IMG/VR virus record: IMGVR_UViG_3300020183_004721
Span: 1 to 32,163 of that record
From: a virus
DNA length: 32,163 nt
Strand: one strand, 5' to 3'
Shown here: positions 21,279-30,184 of the stretch, piece after piece
Numbering within the stretch: position 1 is the stretch's first letter
How the letters are laid out: every line of letters begins with the position of its first letter
Position numbers and translations under genes: made by a program
Notes under the pieces: generated by a model
What the model saw: the letters and a program-made list of their open reading frames with translations, nothing else
Databases searched by the model: none
What the model was told of the DNA's origin: nothing

Positions 21279-23608
21279 TGATAGAGCCCAGCCAGCACCT
21301 GCATAATATCTTTAATACCGCCGTTGAAATAGCCAAGCAGTTAAATCATGAGTACATCACTATAGAACATCTAGTCTATAGCATCATGAGTGATCAAGAA
21401 TCGTATGACATGATTTCTAACTTTGGGGCCGATGCTAATTTTATTAAGACCAATCTAGATCATTATCTAAAAAATAACCTCAAAGAAATCATCTCACAAT
21501 CTCAGGTAAAGAAACCTAAAAAAACCACTAGTGTTGAACGTGTGTTGAATCGATGTTTTACACAGGTTTTGTTCAGCGGCAGGCAACGCATGGAGATCGC
21601 AGACGTTATTATCAGTGTACTGGCTGAAAAAAACAGTTTTGGTTATTATTTTCTAAACAAAGGCGGTCTGACTAAAGAAAAATTTGTGAAATATTTCCAA
21701 GAAAATGTTATCATAGAAGAAGAACAAGAAAGTATTCCAGCGACCACGAACAATCAGATAGAAAGAATTCTAAATCAATTCTGCACGAACCTAACCTTAC
21801 AGGCTAAACAACGTAAGATTGATCCGGTGATAGGACGAGACGAAGAATTAGAAAAAATCCAACTGATTCTAGCACGTAGAAATAAATGCAATGTGTTAAT
21901 GGTAGGAGAACCCGGAGTAGGCAAGACTGCGATCGCAGAGGGGTTGGCTCGAAAGATTTTCGAGGACAAGGTTCCTAAATTTATCAAAGACCATACAGTC
22001 TATACTTTAGATATATCAGCATTATTAGCCGGGTCAAAGTATCGTGGTGACTTTGAAGAACGAATCAAAGCCGTATTCACCGCACTAGAAAAAAAAGGTA
22101 AGATCATTTTATTCATCGACGAAGCACACATGATGCAGGGTGCAGGGGCCGCTAATCAATCAAGCAACGATATGAGCAATATGCTAAAACCCATATTGAC
22201 CAAAAAGTCTATGAAAATCATAGCGTCCACTACCTGGGAAGAATATCGAAAGCACTTTGAAAAAGACCGTGCTTTGATGCGTCGTTTCCAGCGTGTGACC
22301 ATCGATGAACCCAATGAAGAACTAACTATTAAAATCTTAAAAGGATTGAAAAAGTATTATGAAAAACATCATGAAGTAAAAATTACCGATGCTGCTATAG
22401 ATCAGGCTGTGAAACTTTCTATGAAATACATGTCAGATAAAAAACTGCCAGATAAAGCCATAGATATCTTAGACTGCGCAGCGGCTCGATATAAACTTAA
22501 AGATGACGAAAATATGGAAGGTGTAGAACAGATCGTAGATATAGAACAGGTTACCTACGAACTCAGTAAGATGATCAACATGCCATTAGAGATTGTTGCT
22601 CAGAAAGAAAGCAAAAATCTTTCTGATCTAGAAGGAAATATGAAATCATCAGTTTTGGGTCAAGATGGAGCTATTGATACACTGCTAGATAAAATATTCG
22701 TCAGCCAAGCAGGAATGAAATCACCTAACAAACCTGTTGGAAGTTTTCTATTCCTAGGACCTACTGGCTGTGGAAAAACTGAAACTGCCAAACAATTAGC
22801 AGAAAAGATGGGAATGCAATTAGTTCGATTCGACATGAGCGAGTACCAAGAAAAACACTCGGTGGCTCGTCTGATCGGTGCTCCACCGGGCTATGTAGGA
22901 TACGAAGATAATTCCGGTCAACTGATCACTAAATTACAAGAATATCCCAATTGTGTGTTGCTGCTAGATGAAATCGAAAAAAGCCATCCTGATGTTTCTA
23001 ACATCTTGCTGCAGTTTATGGATAACGGTTTCGTCACAGGATCGAATGGCAAACAGGCCGATGGTCGCAACTGTATCCTTATCATGACCAGCAACTTAGG
23101 TGCCCGGGACAACGAAAACAACACCATCGGGTTCGGCGAACTTGAGCGCGAAGGAGAAGATGATAAAGCTATTAAAAAGTTTTTTGCTCCGGAATTTCGC
23201 AATCGACTAGATGCAGTAGTGAAATTTGGTAGATTAAACATCGAAACTGTAGAAAAAATCGTACATAAATTTATCAACGATTTAAACTTCCAACTTAGAG
23301 ACAAGAATATTGAAATAGTAGCAGATGATAATTCTGTTAAATGGTTGGCAAAAAACGGATATGATCGAAAAATGGGAGCCAGACCGTTAGCCAGATTGAT
23401 CGATAATAAAATAAAATCACCGTTGAGTAGAAGGGTTCTGTTTGGCGATCTCGTCGACGGCGGAAATATACACATCCAACTATCTGGAGAAGAAATCACT
23501 TTTACCGTCACTGAACGGGCGAAACCGTTAACAAAACAACAGAAAAAATTATTAAAGAGAGGATCTCCTTTAGTGATGGAAGAAAAAATCGAAGATGCAC
23601 AAACATAG
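21278..23608 (+). CDS. clpA: ClpA-type Hsp100 unfoldase with ClpP-docking loop
   Basis: 776 residues (E. coli ClpA is 758). N-domain at about 1-150 in two Clp-N-like halves ([40 protein letters not shown]). First AAA+: Walker A GEPGVGKT (210-217), [11 protein letters not shown] and LFIDEAH. There is no long ClpB middle coiled coil. Second AAA+: Walker A GPTGCGKT (494-501), [20 protein letters not shown], Walker [13 protein letters not shown] (around Asp564), [10 protein letters not shown]. Ile617-Gly618-Phe619 ([10 protein letters not shown]) lies where E. coli ClpA has its ClpP-binding IGL loop, so it should dock on a ClpP peptidase. No clpP is present in the window, so host ClpP is the likely partner. 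Its end overlaps the next gene by 14 nt. Confidence 0.92.
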   Translation: MIEPSQHLHNIFNTAVEIAKQLNHEYITIEHLVYSIMSDQESYDMISNFGADANFIKTNLDHYLKNNLKEIISQSQVKKPKKTTSVERVLNRCFTQVLFSGRQRMEIADVIISVLAEKNSFGYYFLNKGGLTKEKFVKYFQENVIIEEEQESIPATTNNQIERILNQFCTNLTLQAKQRKIDPVIGRDEELEKIQLILARRNKCNVLMVGEPGVGKTAIAEGLARKIFEDKVPKFIKDHTVYTLDISALLAGSKYRGDFEERIKAVFTALEKKGKIILFIDEAHMMQGAGAANQSSNDMSNMLKPILTKKSMKIIASTTWEEYRKHFEKDRALMRRFQRVTIDEPNEELTIKILKGLKKYYEKHHEVKITDAAIDQAVKLSMKYMSDKKLPDKAIDILDCAAARYKLKDDENMEGVEQIVDIEQVTYELSKMINMPLEIVAQKESKNLSDLEGNMKSSVLGQDGAIDTLLDKIFVSQAGMKSPNKPVGSFLFLGPTGCGKTETAKQLAEKMGMQLVRFDMSEYQEKHSVARLIGAPPGYVGYEDNSGQLITKLQEYPNCVLLLDEIEKSHPDVSNILLQFMDNGFVTGSNGKQADGRNCILIMTSNLGARDNENNTIGFGELEREGEDDKAIKKFFAPEFRNRLDAVVKFGRLNIETVEKIVHKFINDLNFQLRDKNIEIVADDNSVKWLAKNGYDRKMGARPLARLIDNKIKSPLSRRVLFGDLVDGGNIHIQLSGEEITFTVTERAKPLTKQQKKLLKRGSPLVMEEKIEDAQT

Positions 23609-24266
23609 TATCACTAAAAAGAAGTTCTACGGAAAATGGTTGTATAAGGCCGCACTAAAGATTCCCGGTGTGGCTATTCTCCGTGCGAATTCATTAGATG
23701 GTGCCATCGAGTTATTGAATAAATGTTTCTCAGATGACCATACTAGATATCATTATTATAAAAAAGCCTTTGCTAACAAAGAAGATATGACTAATTTGTG
23801 TCAGTATCTCAAATCTTTAAGCGCAAATGATTGGTACAAAAGGATCGAAAGAGATAATATAGATCTCTATACGAATGATCCAAAAATTCACAATTATCTT
23901 GTTAACAGATTCCGACACATATTGTGTTTGGTCAGCGAACCAGACATTTCTAGAAAGGATGAATACGAGGATACTCATCACATACTTTGCAAAAAATTAC
24001 CTCACGATCGTTACAGATATCGCATCTATCTCAAACCGCACAATATGCATGGTGATAAATCGGCCAAAAAAAATTATATCGATTGGTTAGAAACTCAAAA
24101 TAGCGTTCTAATATCTCAAGCGGTCAAAAAATGGTTCATTGTCACTGATTGGAATTGGGATCCTAGATATATTTTAGTAGAAGATCATAAAACGCTGCTG
24201 TTTTTACACATGAGAAATTCAGAAGTTCTAGGAAGGATATATGAATATATATTATCCGATAAATAA
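23595..24266 (+). CDS. Unrecognised conserved-looking phage protein after clpA
   Basis: 223 residues, basic, rich in Tyr/His/Trp, no membrane helix or signal. Landmarks are KKKFYGKWLYKAALKIPG, DDHTRYHYYKKAF, HILCKKLPHDRYRYRIYL and KPHNMHGDKSAKKNYIDWL, then VKKWFIVTDWNWDPRYILV and LLFLHMRNSEVLGRIYEYI. I know no family with certainty. The 14-nt overlap with clpA implies co-translation, so a role as adaptor or inhibitor for the Clp machine is worth testing, though this rests on position only. It is followed by 24270-24638 with a 3-nt gap. Confidence 0.6.
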   Translation: MHKHSITKKKFYGKWLYKAALKIPGVAILRANSLDGAIELLNKCFSDDHTRYHYYKKAFANKEDMTNLCQYLKSLSANDWYKRIERDNIDLYTNDPKIHNYLVNRFRHILCLVSEPDISRKDEYEDTHHILCKKLPHDRYRYRIYLKPHNMHGDKSAKKNYIDWLETQNSVLISQAVKKWFIVTDWNWDPRYILVEDHKTLLFLHMRNSEVLGRIYEYILSDK

Positions 24267-24269
24267 GAG

Positions 24270-24638
24270 ATGCCCATCGAAAACACAGTATTATTGTCAA
24301 ACATAAGCACAGAATCAACTCCCGGAATCTTTTCTTATGGAAGCAAAAAAAAGGCCGCTGGTTATCACAAAATCAGTGATGGGCTGCATACAGCGATTTA
24401 TACCGTGAACAGTTTTTCCGGGACCATAAAAATACAAGGTACTCTAAATCTGTATCCGGGGGACAGTGATTGGTTTGATATCGATAACACAGAAATAGGT
24501 GGAGATAGTTCTGAGATAGGCGGAGCAGATGGATTAAATTTCACAGTCTCCCGTAATTTTACTGGCAATTTCCTTTGGATCCGTGCAGCATACCACTTAG
24601 AGAACGGTATCATAGTAGATCTTAGGTTTAGTTACTAA
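24270..24638 (+). CDS. Small beta-rich protein, probably virion-associated
   Basis: 122 residues with alternating beta strands and turns (GLHTAIYTVNSFSGTIKIQG, YPGDSDWFDIDNTEIGG, FTVSRNFTGNFLWIRAAY). It has no Cys, is acidic and near-complete as a single beta-sandwich-like domain. It resembles small virion decoration or fibre-tip proteins in composition, but I cannot name a family. A GATAAATA sequence lies immediately before the ATG, but it is the stop region of the previous gene and too close to serve as a promoter. Confidence 0.6.
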   Translation: MPIENTVLLSNISTESTPGIFSYGSKKKAAGYHKISDGLHTAIYTVNSFSGTIKIQGTLNLYPGDSDWFDIDNTEIGGDSSEIGGADGLNFTVSRNFTGNFLWIRAAYHLENGIIVDLRFSY

Positions 24639-24650
24639 AAAAATATTCAC

Positions 24651-24658
24651 GATAAATA
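24651..24658 (+). promoter_or_regulatory. T4-type late promoter (GATAAATA) for the modular-protein array
   Basis: GATAAATATA at 24651-24660 matches the late element TATAAATA at 7 of 8 positions, lies in a 44-nt non-coding gap and is followed by a strong SD and the ATG at 24683. Using the T4 rule that the element spans about -13 to -6, transcription would start near 24664. Similar elements occur at 15599 and 32116. Confidence 0.65.
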
Positions 24659-24659
24659 T

Positions 24660-24682
24660 AGTATCACCTCGCGGGAGATACT
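24660..24682 (+). promoter_or_regulatory. Inverted repeat covering the ribosome binding site
   Basis: AGTATC (24660-24665) is perfectly complementary to GATACT (24677-24682), directly before the ATG; two further C-G pairs can form inside after an A-A mismatch. The 3' arm and inner loop contain the SD (GGGAG, 24673-24677), so read-through RNA would hide it. A late transcript starting near 24664 would lack most of the 5' arm and keep the SD free. Confidence 0.55.
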
Positions 24683-25699
24683 ATGAGAGACCTTTTATCA
24701 AAATTAGACGCCATAATCAACGAAACAGCACTGAATCCTAAAGATCCTAAAGCAGACTATGCTGCAAAGAGCAAAGCACTTGACGATCTAGAACGGGATG
24801 GACAGACCGATAAAAGTGCCATACAACAGCGAAGATTAGATCTAGACAAAGAAGCCAAAACTAAAAACGTCAAAGAAGACACCGTTTTCGAAGTAGGTGA
24901 CGATTTCGGTATCAGTTTTTCCAAAGATCTCGAAATAGCCACAGAAATCGTGGGTTTCGTAGAAGATGGAATCGTTATCGATCTAGATGAACAGGCCCTA
25001 GCTGTGTTGGAATCCGAGGGGCTGCTGTTTCTAGAAGGTGAGTTAGTCAACGAAGAAAAACAAAAAGGTGTTGACGGCAAAGTCTGCTGGAAAGGCTACA
25101 AGCGCATGGGCACCAAAATGAAAGGTGGCAAACGTGTAGACAACTGCGTCAAGGTAGGTGAAGATAATGATGTAGATGAAAGCGGTCTACAATATTACAC
25201 AGGCAAAAAGAAATACGGCAAAGATGGCATGGCAGCATTAGCACAAGCAGGTCGAAAAGGTGCTTCTGAAGAAGAACTAGGGCGCATCAAAGACAAATAC
25301 AAAAAAGAAGATACAGATATCGAAGAAGCAAAATATCCTTTTGCTGGTGCTAAGGTAGGACAAAAAGAAGGTCCTGCAGGACAGTTGAAAGGCAAAGATC
25401 CTGCAGGTTATCCTAAAGGAAAACTAGTAGGTGGTGAAAGTATAGAAGAAGGCATGGACGAAGCCAAATATCAAGGTAGAGAGGTTCCTCTAGGTAAGAA
25501 AATGGCCGGTGATGTAAAGAAATCAAAAGTTTATGTACGCAAACCAAATGGTAATATTGTCAAGGTAAACTTCGGCGACAAGAAGATGCGCATCAAGAAA
25601 TCCAACCCCGCTCGTAGGAAATCATTCCGTGCCCGTCATAACTGTAAAAATCCTGGTCCACGTTGGAAAGCACGTTATTGGTCATGCAGGTCTTGGTAA
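24683..25699 (+). CDS. Modular internal-protein candidate with basic Cys/Trp C-terminal module
   Basis: 338 residues. The N-terminal helix MRDLLSKLDAIINE ends in I-N-E, which fits the (L/I)-x-E prohead-protease consensus. Visible modules: a charged linker (about 15-65), FEVGDDFGISFSKDLEIATE with VDLDEQ-type beta/helix (about 70-120), VCWKGYKRMGTKMKGGKRVD (about 132-155), YYTGKKKYGKDGMAALAQAG (about 173-195), AKYPFAGAKVGQKEGPAG (about 217-240), and the C-terminal basic module with RRKSFRARHNC, WKARYWSCRSW. Boundaries coincide with DVDE-S, DIEE-A and SIEE-G, all plausible cleavage sites. No enzyme motif. First gene behind a late promoter. Confidence 0.65.
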   Translation: MRDLLSKLDAIINETALNPKDPKADYAAKSKALDDLERDGQTDKSAIQQRRLDLDKEAKTKNVKEDTVFEVGDDFGISFSKDLEIATEIVGFVEDGIVIDLDEQALAVLESEGLLFLEGELVNEEKQKGVDGKVCWKGYKRMGTKMKGGKRVDNCVKVGEDNDVDESGLQYYTGKKKYGKDGMAALAQAGRKGASEEELGRIKDKYKKEDTDIEEAKYPFAGAKVGQKEGPAGQLKGKDPAGYPKGKLVGGESIEEGMDEAKYQGREVPLGKKMAGDVKKSKVYVRKPNGNIVKVNFGDKKMRIKKSNPARRKSFRARHNCKNPGPRWKARYWSCRSW

Positions 25700-25700
25700 T

Positions 25701-26036
25701 ATGAAATTATTAGAAATGTTTAGTCCCATTGGGGCTCCTAAAGACGATCAACAAGATATTGATTGGTTAGAAGATCTTAAATTTTTTATCGACAATGACG
25801 ATAAGATGCTCAATCAATTTTTCTTTCCTGCTATAAAAAAGCACAAGGAGCATCAAGGAAATCCTAATGCATACAAACTGTACATCAGACCGTTGAGTAA
25901 ATGCAAAGAAGCCTATTGCAAAAAATTTGAAATCGAGCAACCGGAAGAAAAATTTACAAAAGAAAAGATTATCGAACTAGCCAAATATATCGCTTCAGAA
26001 CAAGAAAACTTTTTGAAAAAAGGCGATTATAATTAA
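25701..26036 (+). CDS. Hypothetical phage protein
   Basis: 111 residues from the ATG at 25701 (MKLLEMFSPIGAPKDD), 1 nt after the previous stop; an upstream in-frame ATG at 25629 lies inside the preceding gene and reads shadow sequence. Acidic N-terminal part (DWLEDLKFFIDNDDKMLNQF), then helical (FFPAIKKHKEHQGN, YIRPLSKCKEAYCKKFEI, EKIIELAKYIASEQENFLKK). I recall similar sequences in marine T4-like phages without function. Its N-terminus lacks a clean (L/I)-x-E site, unlike its neighbours. Confidence 0.62.
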   Translation: MKLLEMFSPIGAPKDDQQDIDWLEDLKFFIDNDDKMLNQFFFPAIKKHKEHQGNPNAYKLYIRPLSKCKEAYCKKFEIEQPEEKFTKEKIIELAKYIASEQENFLKKGDYN

Positions 26037-28492
26037 TGTTATTATCAGAATTATTCGAAGATTCAGTCAAGCATGTTACATTCTGTTTCGGTAGAATGAA
26101 TCCTCCTACCATAGGTCACAAACAGGTCCTAGATACTATGAAATCTCAGGGCGGGGAAATAAAGATATTCGTTAGCCAGAGCCAAGATGCCAAAAAGAAT
26201 CCTCTAGATTATTCTACCAAGATCAAATTCATCAAGGCCATGTTTCCAGAATATGCCCAGGATGTGGTAGAAAATTCTAGCCTAAACACCGTGGTCAAGG
26301 TGGCCAGTTATCTCTATGATCAGGGATATACTGCTGCGACATTTGTCGCAGGTAGTGATCGTCTAGACGATATGAAAAAACTACTGGAAGCATATAATGG
26401 AGTAGAAGGTAAGAGCCACGGTTATTACAAATTCGAAGTGCTAGATTTTGCCAGCAGCGGTGAGAGAGAAGACGGTGCTGAAGGTGTTGCAGGTGTTTCA
26501 GCTAGTGGTGCCAGAGCGGCGGCAGCTAATGGCGACTTGGAATCGTTTAAAGAAGCCACAGGGGCCGGTGAACTAAGCGAAAAGTTATATGCGGCTGTTC
26601 GTAAAGGTATGGGCATATCAGAATCATACAAAATCGCAGAATCCGTTTCTATAGATTCAGCGATAAAGAATATCGTTGCTACAGGTGATAGTGTCGCAAA
26701 GACCTATGGCGATCTCAAGACCATGGCGGAGAAGTGGGTCTATAACAACGGCACGCTCAAAGGATTCCACAGGAATGCCGCAGGTGTAGGTAAACGTTGG
26801 TATGACACATTCTTTTGGAACAAGATGGAAAACGATCTACGCACACTGCTACAGAAAAATCCCAAGGCCGCAGCGAAGATACAAGACTTTCTCAACATAG
26901 AGAAGGACGACAAAGGTCATGTCAGTTTTAACATCATCGGACGCAGCCTGCCGAGAATATTAAACGACGTGGGCGAGAAAATGGGCAACGACGATCTCAA
27001 GAGATTTGGTGCTAACTGGTTCAAGCGACAGAAAGACTACGAAGATTATCTAGGTCGTGTAGAAAAAGAAGTAAACGATGAAGAAGATGATGATGACTTC
27101 TCTCCCGCACCTAAACAACCCAAAGACAATGTGGTAGGCCGTCAGAACGCTGCTGCCGAAGACATAGTAAACCAGATACTCAAGAGTATTGACAAGAAGG
27201 CTGCGGGAGAGATACGCAACATCATCGCCAGAGAGCCTAATAAACTACAGGCCCTGCAGAAAGAGTTAGCGAAACGCAACATCAAGGTAGGCGAATCGAT
27301 ACGCAGGATAAAGGAACAAATCCTCGCCGAACTGCTCGAACTAACTACAGAATTCGTGAAATTAAATGACGGTAGTTTTGTTCAGATACAATATAGACCG
27401 ATGTTAAACAGGCAACCTATGCCAGGTTCCGTACAAATATCGGTAGCAGATCCAAGAGTCATTCCTAATATCACAACAGTTAGGCCGTTGGCCTCTGCGG
27501 GAGCATGGCAGCAGGACGCAATAAACAAAGCAGCATCATCTGGACAGTTAAAACAAAAACAATCAGGACAAGGTGTGGCGGAAGGCATCCGTGTGGTAGA
27601 TCAAGACTACGATCTCGATCAAATCATATTAACTTTAGATATCGAAGGTCGGAGAGCATCATTTACCTATACTGATTACGATGAGAACTTTGAAAACGCA
27701 GAAAGAAAGGATGTGTTTGATCAACTACAGGAAAAATCATGGTATAAGGGTTTAGATCATCCTACTAAAATGGAGATCTTAGATGCTGCCTACAAGGCTA
27801 TAAGAGGTGAAGAACCGAGCGAATACAAACCTACAGTTGGTGATGAGCCATTAGACATAGACGAAGGTGTCTCGGAAGGCGATTTAGAAGAAGACTGGCG
27901 GAAGAAATTGGCCGCTGCGGGCATGGCCGGCATGATGGGACTCAGCGGTGCTGCTGGTGCAGCAGATCGTGTACCGGATACTGCCAAAGAACCTATCATA
28001 GCTACTGTAGTCATCGACGGTGAAGCGAGGAGATTAGATCTCACTCCTAAAGGGTTTGACGATGTCAAAGAAGCAGAAAGATTTTTAAAAAAATTCTTGG
28101 CGGATCGAGGTATAAAAGATTGGCAGGCCAAGATAGAACGCAGTAAACCGGGAACAGGCAAGTATGAGAGGTTGACTATCTCAGGCATGGGTGGATTAGA
28201 AAGCATACATGAAGCGCCTATAGAGATGGATCCTAGCGATCCAATGGATCCTATGATCTACGGACACGATCGAGCCAATCCCGGAAAACTGAAATATCGC
28301 ATGGCAAGAGCGGCCGGACAATTAAAAGATCTATCTTCGAGAGTAGACGGTGCAAGCGCCAGTGAATGGCAGATGATGGCTCGTCAATTCGAAGAACTGA
28401 AGATGAACATGGAACAGATAAGACATGCCTTGGAAGAACTGGGCAAAGTCAGGAAGAAGGGTGGCATTCGATCGAGAGAAATAACAGTATGA
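26036..28492 (+). CDS. Large modular protein with N-terminal nucleotidyltransferase domain; internal-protein candidate
   Basis: 818 residues. It opens MLLSELFED, close to the T4 Alt N-terminus and with L-F-E at the possible cleavage point. Residues about 12-200 form a nucleotidyltransferase of the cytidylyltransferase-like superfamily: FCFGRMNPPTIGHKQVL (T-x-G-H), IFVSQSQDAKKNPL, KIKFIKAMFP, FVAGSDR and VSASGARAAAANGD. Later parts look like joined modules: a helical domain (about 205-350), a linker (DEEDDDDFSPAPKQPKD), helices, a beta segment (LTTEFVKLNDGSFVQIQYRP), then QGVAEG (about 516), a domain with YTDYDENF, EGVSEGDLEEDW (about 614), a hydrophobic stretch (MAGMMGLSGAAGAA) and a helical C-terminus. 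The substrate is unknown. Confidence 0.75.
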   Translation: MLLSELFEDSVKHVTFCFGRMNPPTIGHKQVLDTMKSQGGEIKIFVSQSQDAKKNPLDYSTKIKFIKAMFPEYAQDVVENSSLNTVVKVASYLYDQGYTAATFVAGSDRLDDMKKLLEAYNGVEGKSHGYYKFEVLDFASSGEREDGAEGVAGVSASGARAAAANGDLESFKEATGAGELSEKLYAAVRKGMGISESYKIAESVSIDSAIKNIVATGDSVAKTYGDLKTMAEKWVYNNGTLKGFHRNAAGVGKRWYDTFFWNKMENDLRTLLQKNPKAAAKIQDFLNIEKDDKGHVSFNIIGRSLPRILNDVGEKMGNDDLKRFGANWFKRQKDYEDYLGRVEKEVNDEEDDDDFSPAPKQPKDNVVGRQNAAAEDIVNQILKSIDKKAAGEIRNIIAREPNKLQALQKELAKRNIKVGESIRRIKEQILAELLELTTEFVKLNDGSFVQIQYRPMLNRQPMPGSVQISVADPRVIPNITTVRPLASAGAWQQDAINKAASSGQLKQKQSGQGVAEGIRVVDQDYDLDQIILTLDIEGRRASFTYTDYDENFENAERKDVFDQLQEKSWYKGLDHPTKMEILDAAYKAIRGEEPSEYKPTVGDEPLDIDEGVSEGDLEEDWRKKLAAAGMAGMMGLSGAAGAADRVPDTAKEPIIATVVIDGEARRLDLTPKGFDDVKEAERFLKKFLADRGIKDWQAKIERSKPGTGKYERLTISGMGGLESIHEAPIEMDPSDPMDPMIYGHDRANPGKLKYRMARAAGQLKDLSSRVDGASASEWQMMARQFEELKMNMEQIRHALEELGKVRKKGGIRSREITV

Positions 28493-29634
28493 AAGCCAAA
28501 GATTTTATACCCGCAAGCAAACCTAGAAACTTTGTAGCCAAGAATCAACAGACCGCAGGCGCTGGTGCACATCGCGACAAGAAGAAAGCGCAGAAACAGG
28601 GCTACGAGAAGCACAAAGGCAAAGGTGTCCGGGAAGGCAGTAAAATCGCTGTAGATCGCAAAACCGGTCGATACTATGATCCAGATAAAGAACTTGACAA
28701 ACTATTGAACCAACACAAAGCTCAATTTCAAGGTATGGCCGCGATTGAAAAAGCACAGAGTTCTGCTAAAAAAGCCAAACCTAAAAAGCCAGATGTCTCA
28801 GAAGGCGACGAACCAGATGAGCAGTATCTAGACAAGGTCATCAGCGATCTATACAAGGATACCTACGGTATGCGTCCAGATCACGAGTTCGGTCGAGAGT
28901 GGATGTCAAGCAATTACGAAGAAAAACTTGAGATCTATAACAGCATATTAAAAAATCTACACAGTGATATGGATGAAGGTATTGGTGGTACGATCGCCGG
29001 TGGCGTGGGTCAGTTCATTGGCAATAAAATCGATCCTCTACATGGAGAAATCTTAAGAACTCACGGTGAGATGGCTGGTAGAAAAGCAGAATATATTATA
29101 CGAAAGTATATGCACTTACTACAGAAATCTCTCAAGAAACAACTAGATTCTGGAGAGAAGGAAGGTGTCCGAGAAGGCAGCGACTGGGGCGAACCTAGAG
29201 AGATACTGGAAGATGTTCTACAGACTTTGGAGCGTGAAGTAGAGTGGCCATTGACCGAGGTAATGGATCCTAGAGAAGTACGCCAACTATTGGCACCTAT
29301 CATAAAAGCAGTAAATGATAAAATGATGAGTATGAAAGAAGCACAAGACGACTGGGGCGGTATGAGCCACAGAGAATTCAAGCGTAAAGAATTACAGCAT
29401 GAACTAGGACATGAAGACGATCCGGACTTTGAACGCAAGATGCGCCAACAACAGATGGATAAGGATAAAGGCCCGTGGTATATCCGTATCAATGGTAAGA
29501 TCTACAAGCAGAAGGGCGAAGCCAAAGTGTTCGACTGGAAAAAAGGTGCTAACAATTATGCCCTAGCCATACTGAAGAACAAGCCGGAGTTGCAAGGTAA
29601 AGTCCTGATAACTAAAAATCCCTCGGATCAATGA
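28489..29634 (+). CDS. Modular phage protein, internal-protein candidate
   Basis: 381 residues from the ATG at 28489, which overlaps the previous TGA (ATGA); an upstream in-frame ATG at 28366 would read far into the previous gene. The N-terminus MKAKDFIPASKPRNF resembles the neighbouring MRAREFI peptides but lacks the Glu. Modules are separated by short linkers: GKGVREGSK (about 45), DVSEGDEPDEQ (about 102), DMDEGIGG (about 162) and EGVREGSDWGE (about 225). The GIGGTIAGGVGQFIG stretch is Gly-rich and hydrophobic. The last module (GPWYIRINGKIYKQKGEAKV, KKGANNYALAILKNKPELQG) is one I recall from the C-termini of marine phage proteins. No enzyme motif. Confidence 0.65.
   Translation: MKAKDFIPASKPRNFVAKNQQTAGAGAHRDKKKAQKQGYEKHKGKGVREGSKIAVDRKTGRYYDPDKELDKLLNQHKAQFQGMAAIEKAQSSAKKAKPKKPDVSEGDEPDEQYLDKVISDLYKDTYGMRPDHEFGREWMSSNYEEKLEIYNSILKNLHSDMDEGIGGTIAGGVGQFIGNKIDPLHGEILRTHGEMAGRKAEYIIRKYMHLLQKSLKKQLDSGEKEGVREGSDWGEPREILEDVLQTLEREVEWPLTEVMDPREVRQLLAPIIKAVNDKMMSMKEAQDDWGGMSHREFKRKELQHELGHEDDPDFERKMRQQQMDKDKGPWYIRINGKIYKQKGEAKVFDWKKGANNYALAILKNKPELQGKVLITKNPSDQ
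28621..28640 (+). repeat. Short coding repeat at module boundary (copy 1; copy 2 at 29161-29180)
   Basis: AAAGGTGTCCGGGAAGGCAG at 28621-28640 and GAAGGTGTCCGAGAAGGCAG at 29161-29180 match at 18 of 20 bases and both encode GVREGS. Weaker relatives encode GVAEG (27569-27586), GVSEG (27863-27882) and DVSEG (28792-28809). Confidence 0.6.
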
Positions 29635-29870
29635 TGGAAATCGCAGAATTAAAAAGGTTGGCTGGTATCAATGAATTTAAAGGATATGTAAAATACGATC
29701 CTGTAAATCCCAACGATGGTAGTAATATCAGCATAACTGGTAATGAAAAGGGCGAAATACAGAAAAAAAACAATATAAAACCAGGAACTCCTGAATGGTT
29801 CCAACTATGGTTTAGTTTGCCTTACATGACCGGGGAACGTCCAGTAGGAGATAAAAAATGGTTGAGATAA
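29631..29870 (+). CDS. Small phage protein with capsid-targeting-like N-terminus
   Basis: 79 residues (or 78 from the adjacent ATG at 29634). [14 protein letters not shown] forms an amphipathic helix ending I-N-E, a possible prohead-protease site. The rest ([41 protein letters not shown]) carries a conserved-looking [12 protein letters not shown] segment that I recall from marine phages. ATGA overlap with the preceding gene and 13-nt overlap with the Fe-S carrier gene. Confidence 0.62.
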   Translation: MMEIAELKRLAGINEFKGYVKYDPVNPNDGSNISITGNEKGEIQKKNNIKPGTPEWFQLWFSLPYMTGERPVGDKKWLR

Positions 29871-30184
29871 CTGAAGCAGCAAAAATAAAGATCATAGATC
29901 TGTTGATTGACGAAAACAATCCCAAGTTATTTCTCCGCACCTTTGTGCAGGGAGGTGGATGTAGCGGTTTCAGTTATGGATTTACTTTTGATGAAGAAGT
30001 TAATGAAGATGATTTTGAATTTTCTCTAGATGAAAAATATAAGTGTGTTATTGATTCTATGAGTATGCAATACATGACCGGAGCGACAATAGATTATAAA
30101 GAAGAACTAATGGGTAGTCAGTTTACCATAAAAAATCCAAATGCTGAAACTACCTGCGGATGTGGGAGTAGTTTTTCTATATGA
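29858..30184 (+). CDS. A-type Fe-S cluster carrier (HesB/IscA/ErpA family)
   Basis: 108 residues with the full A-type signature: [31 protein letters not shown] with Cys35, [24 protein letters not shown] and the C-terminal CGCG (Cys100, Cys102). These proteins accept and pass on Fe-S clusters. Homologues are common in marine T4-like phages; the phage client is not known. It lacks a capsid-targeting N-terminus, so it should act in the infected cell. Overlaps: 13 nt with the gene before and 4 nt (ATGA) with the one after. Confidence 0.92.
   Translation: MVEITEAAKIKIIDLLIDENNPKLFLRTFVQGGGCSGFSYGFTFDEEVNEDDFEFSLDEKYKCVIDSMSMQYMTGATIDYKEELMGSQFTIKNPNAETTCGCGSSFSI

Noticed and set aside
24258-24265. 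GATAAATA as a late promoter for the 24270 gene
   Set aside because: It is made by the codons D-K-stop of the previous gene and lies only 4 nt before the ATG; a transcript from it would start inside the coding region.
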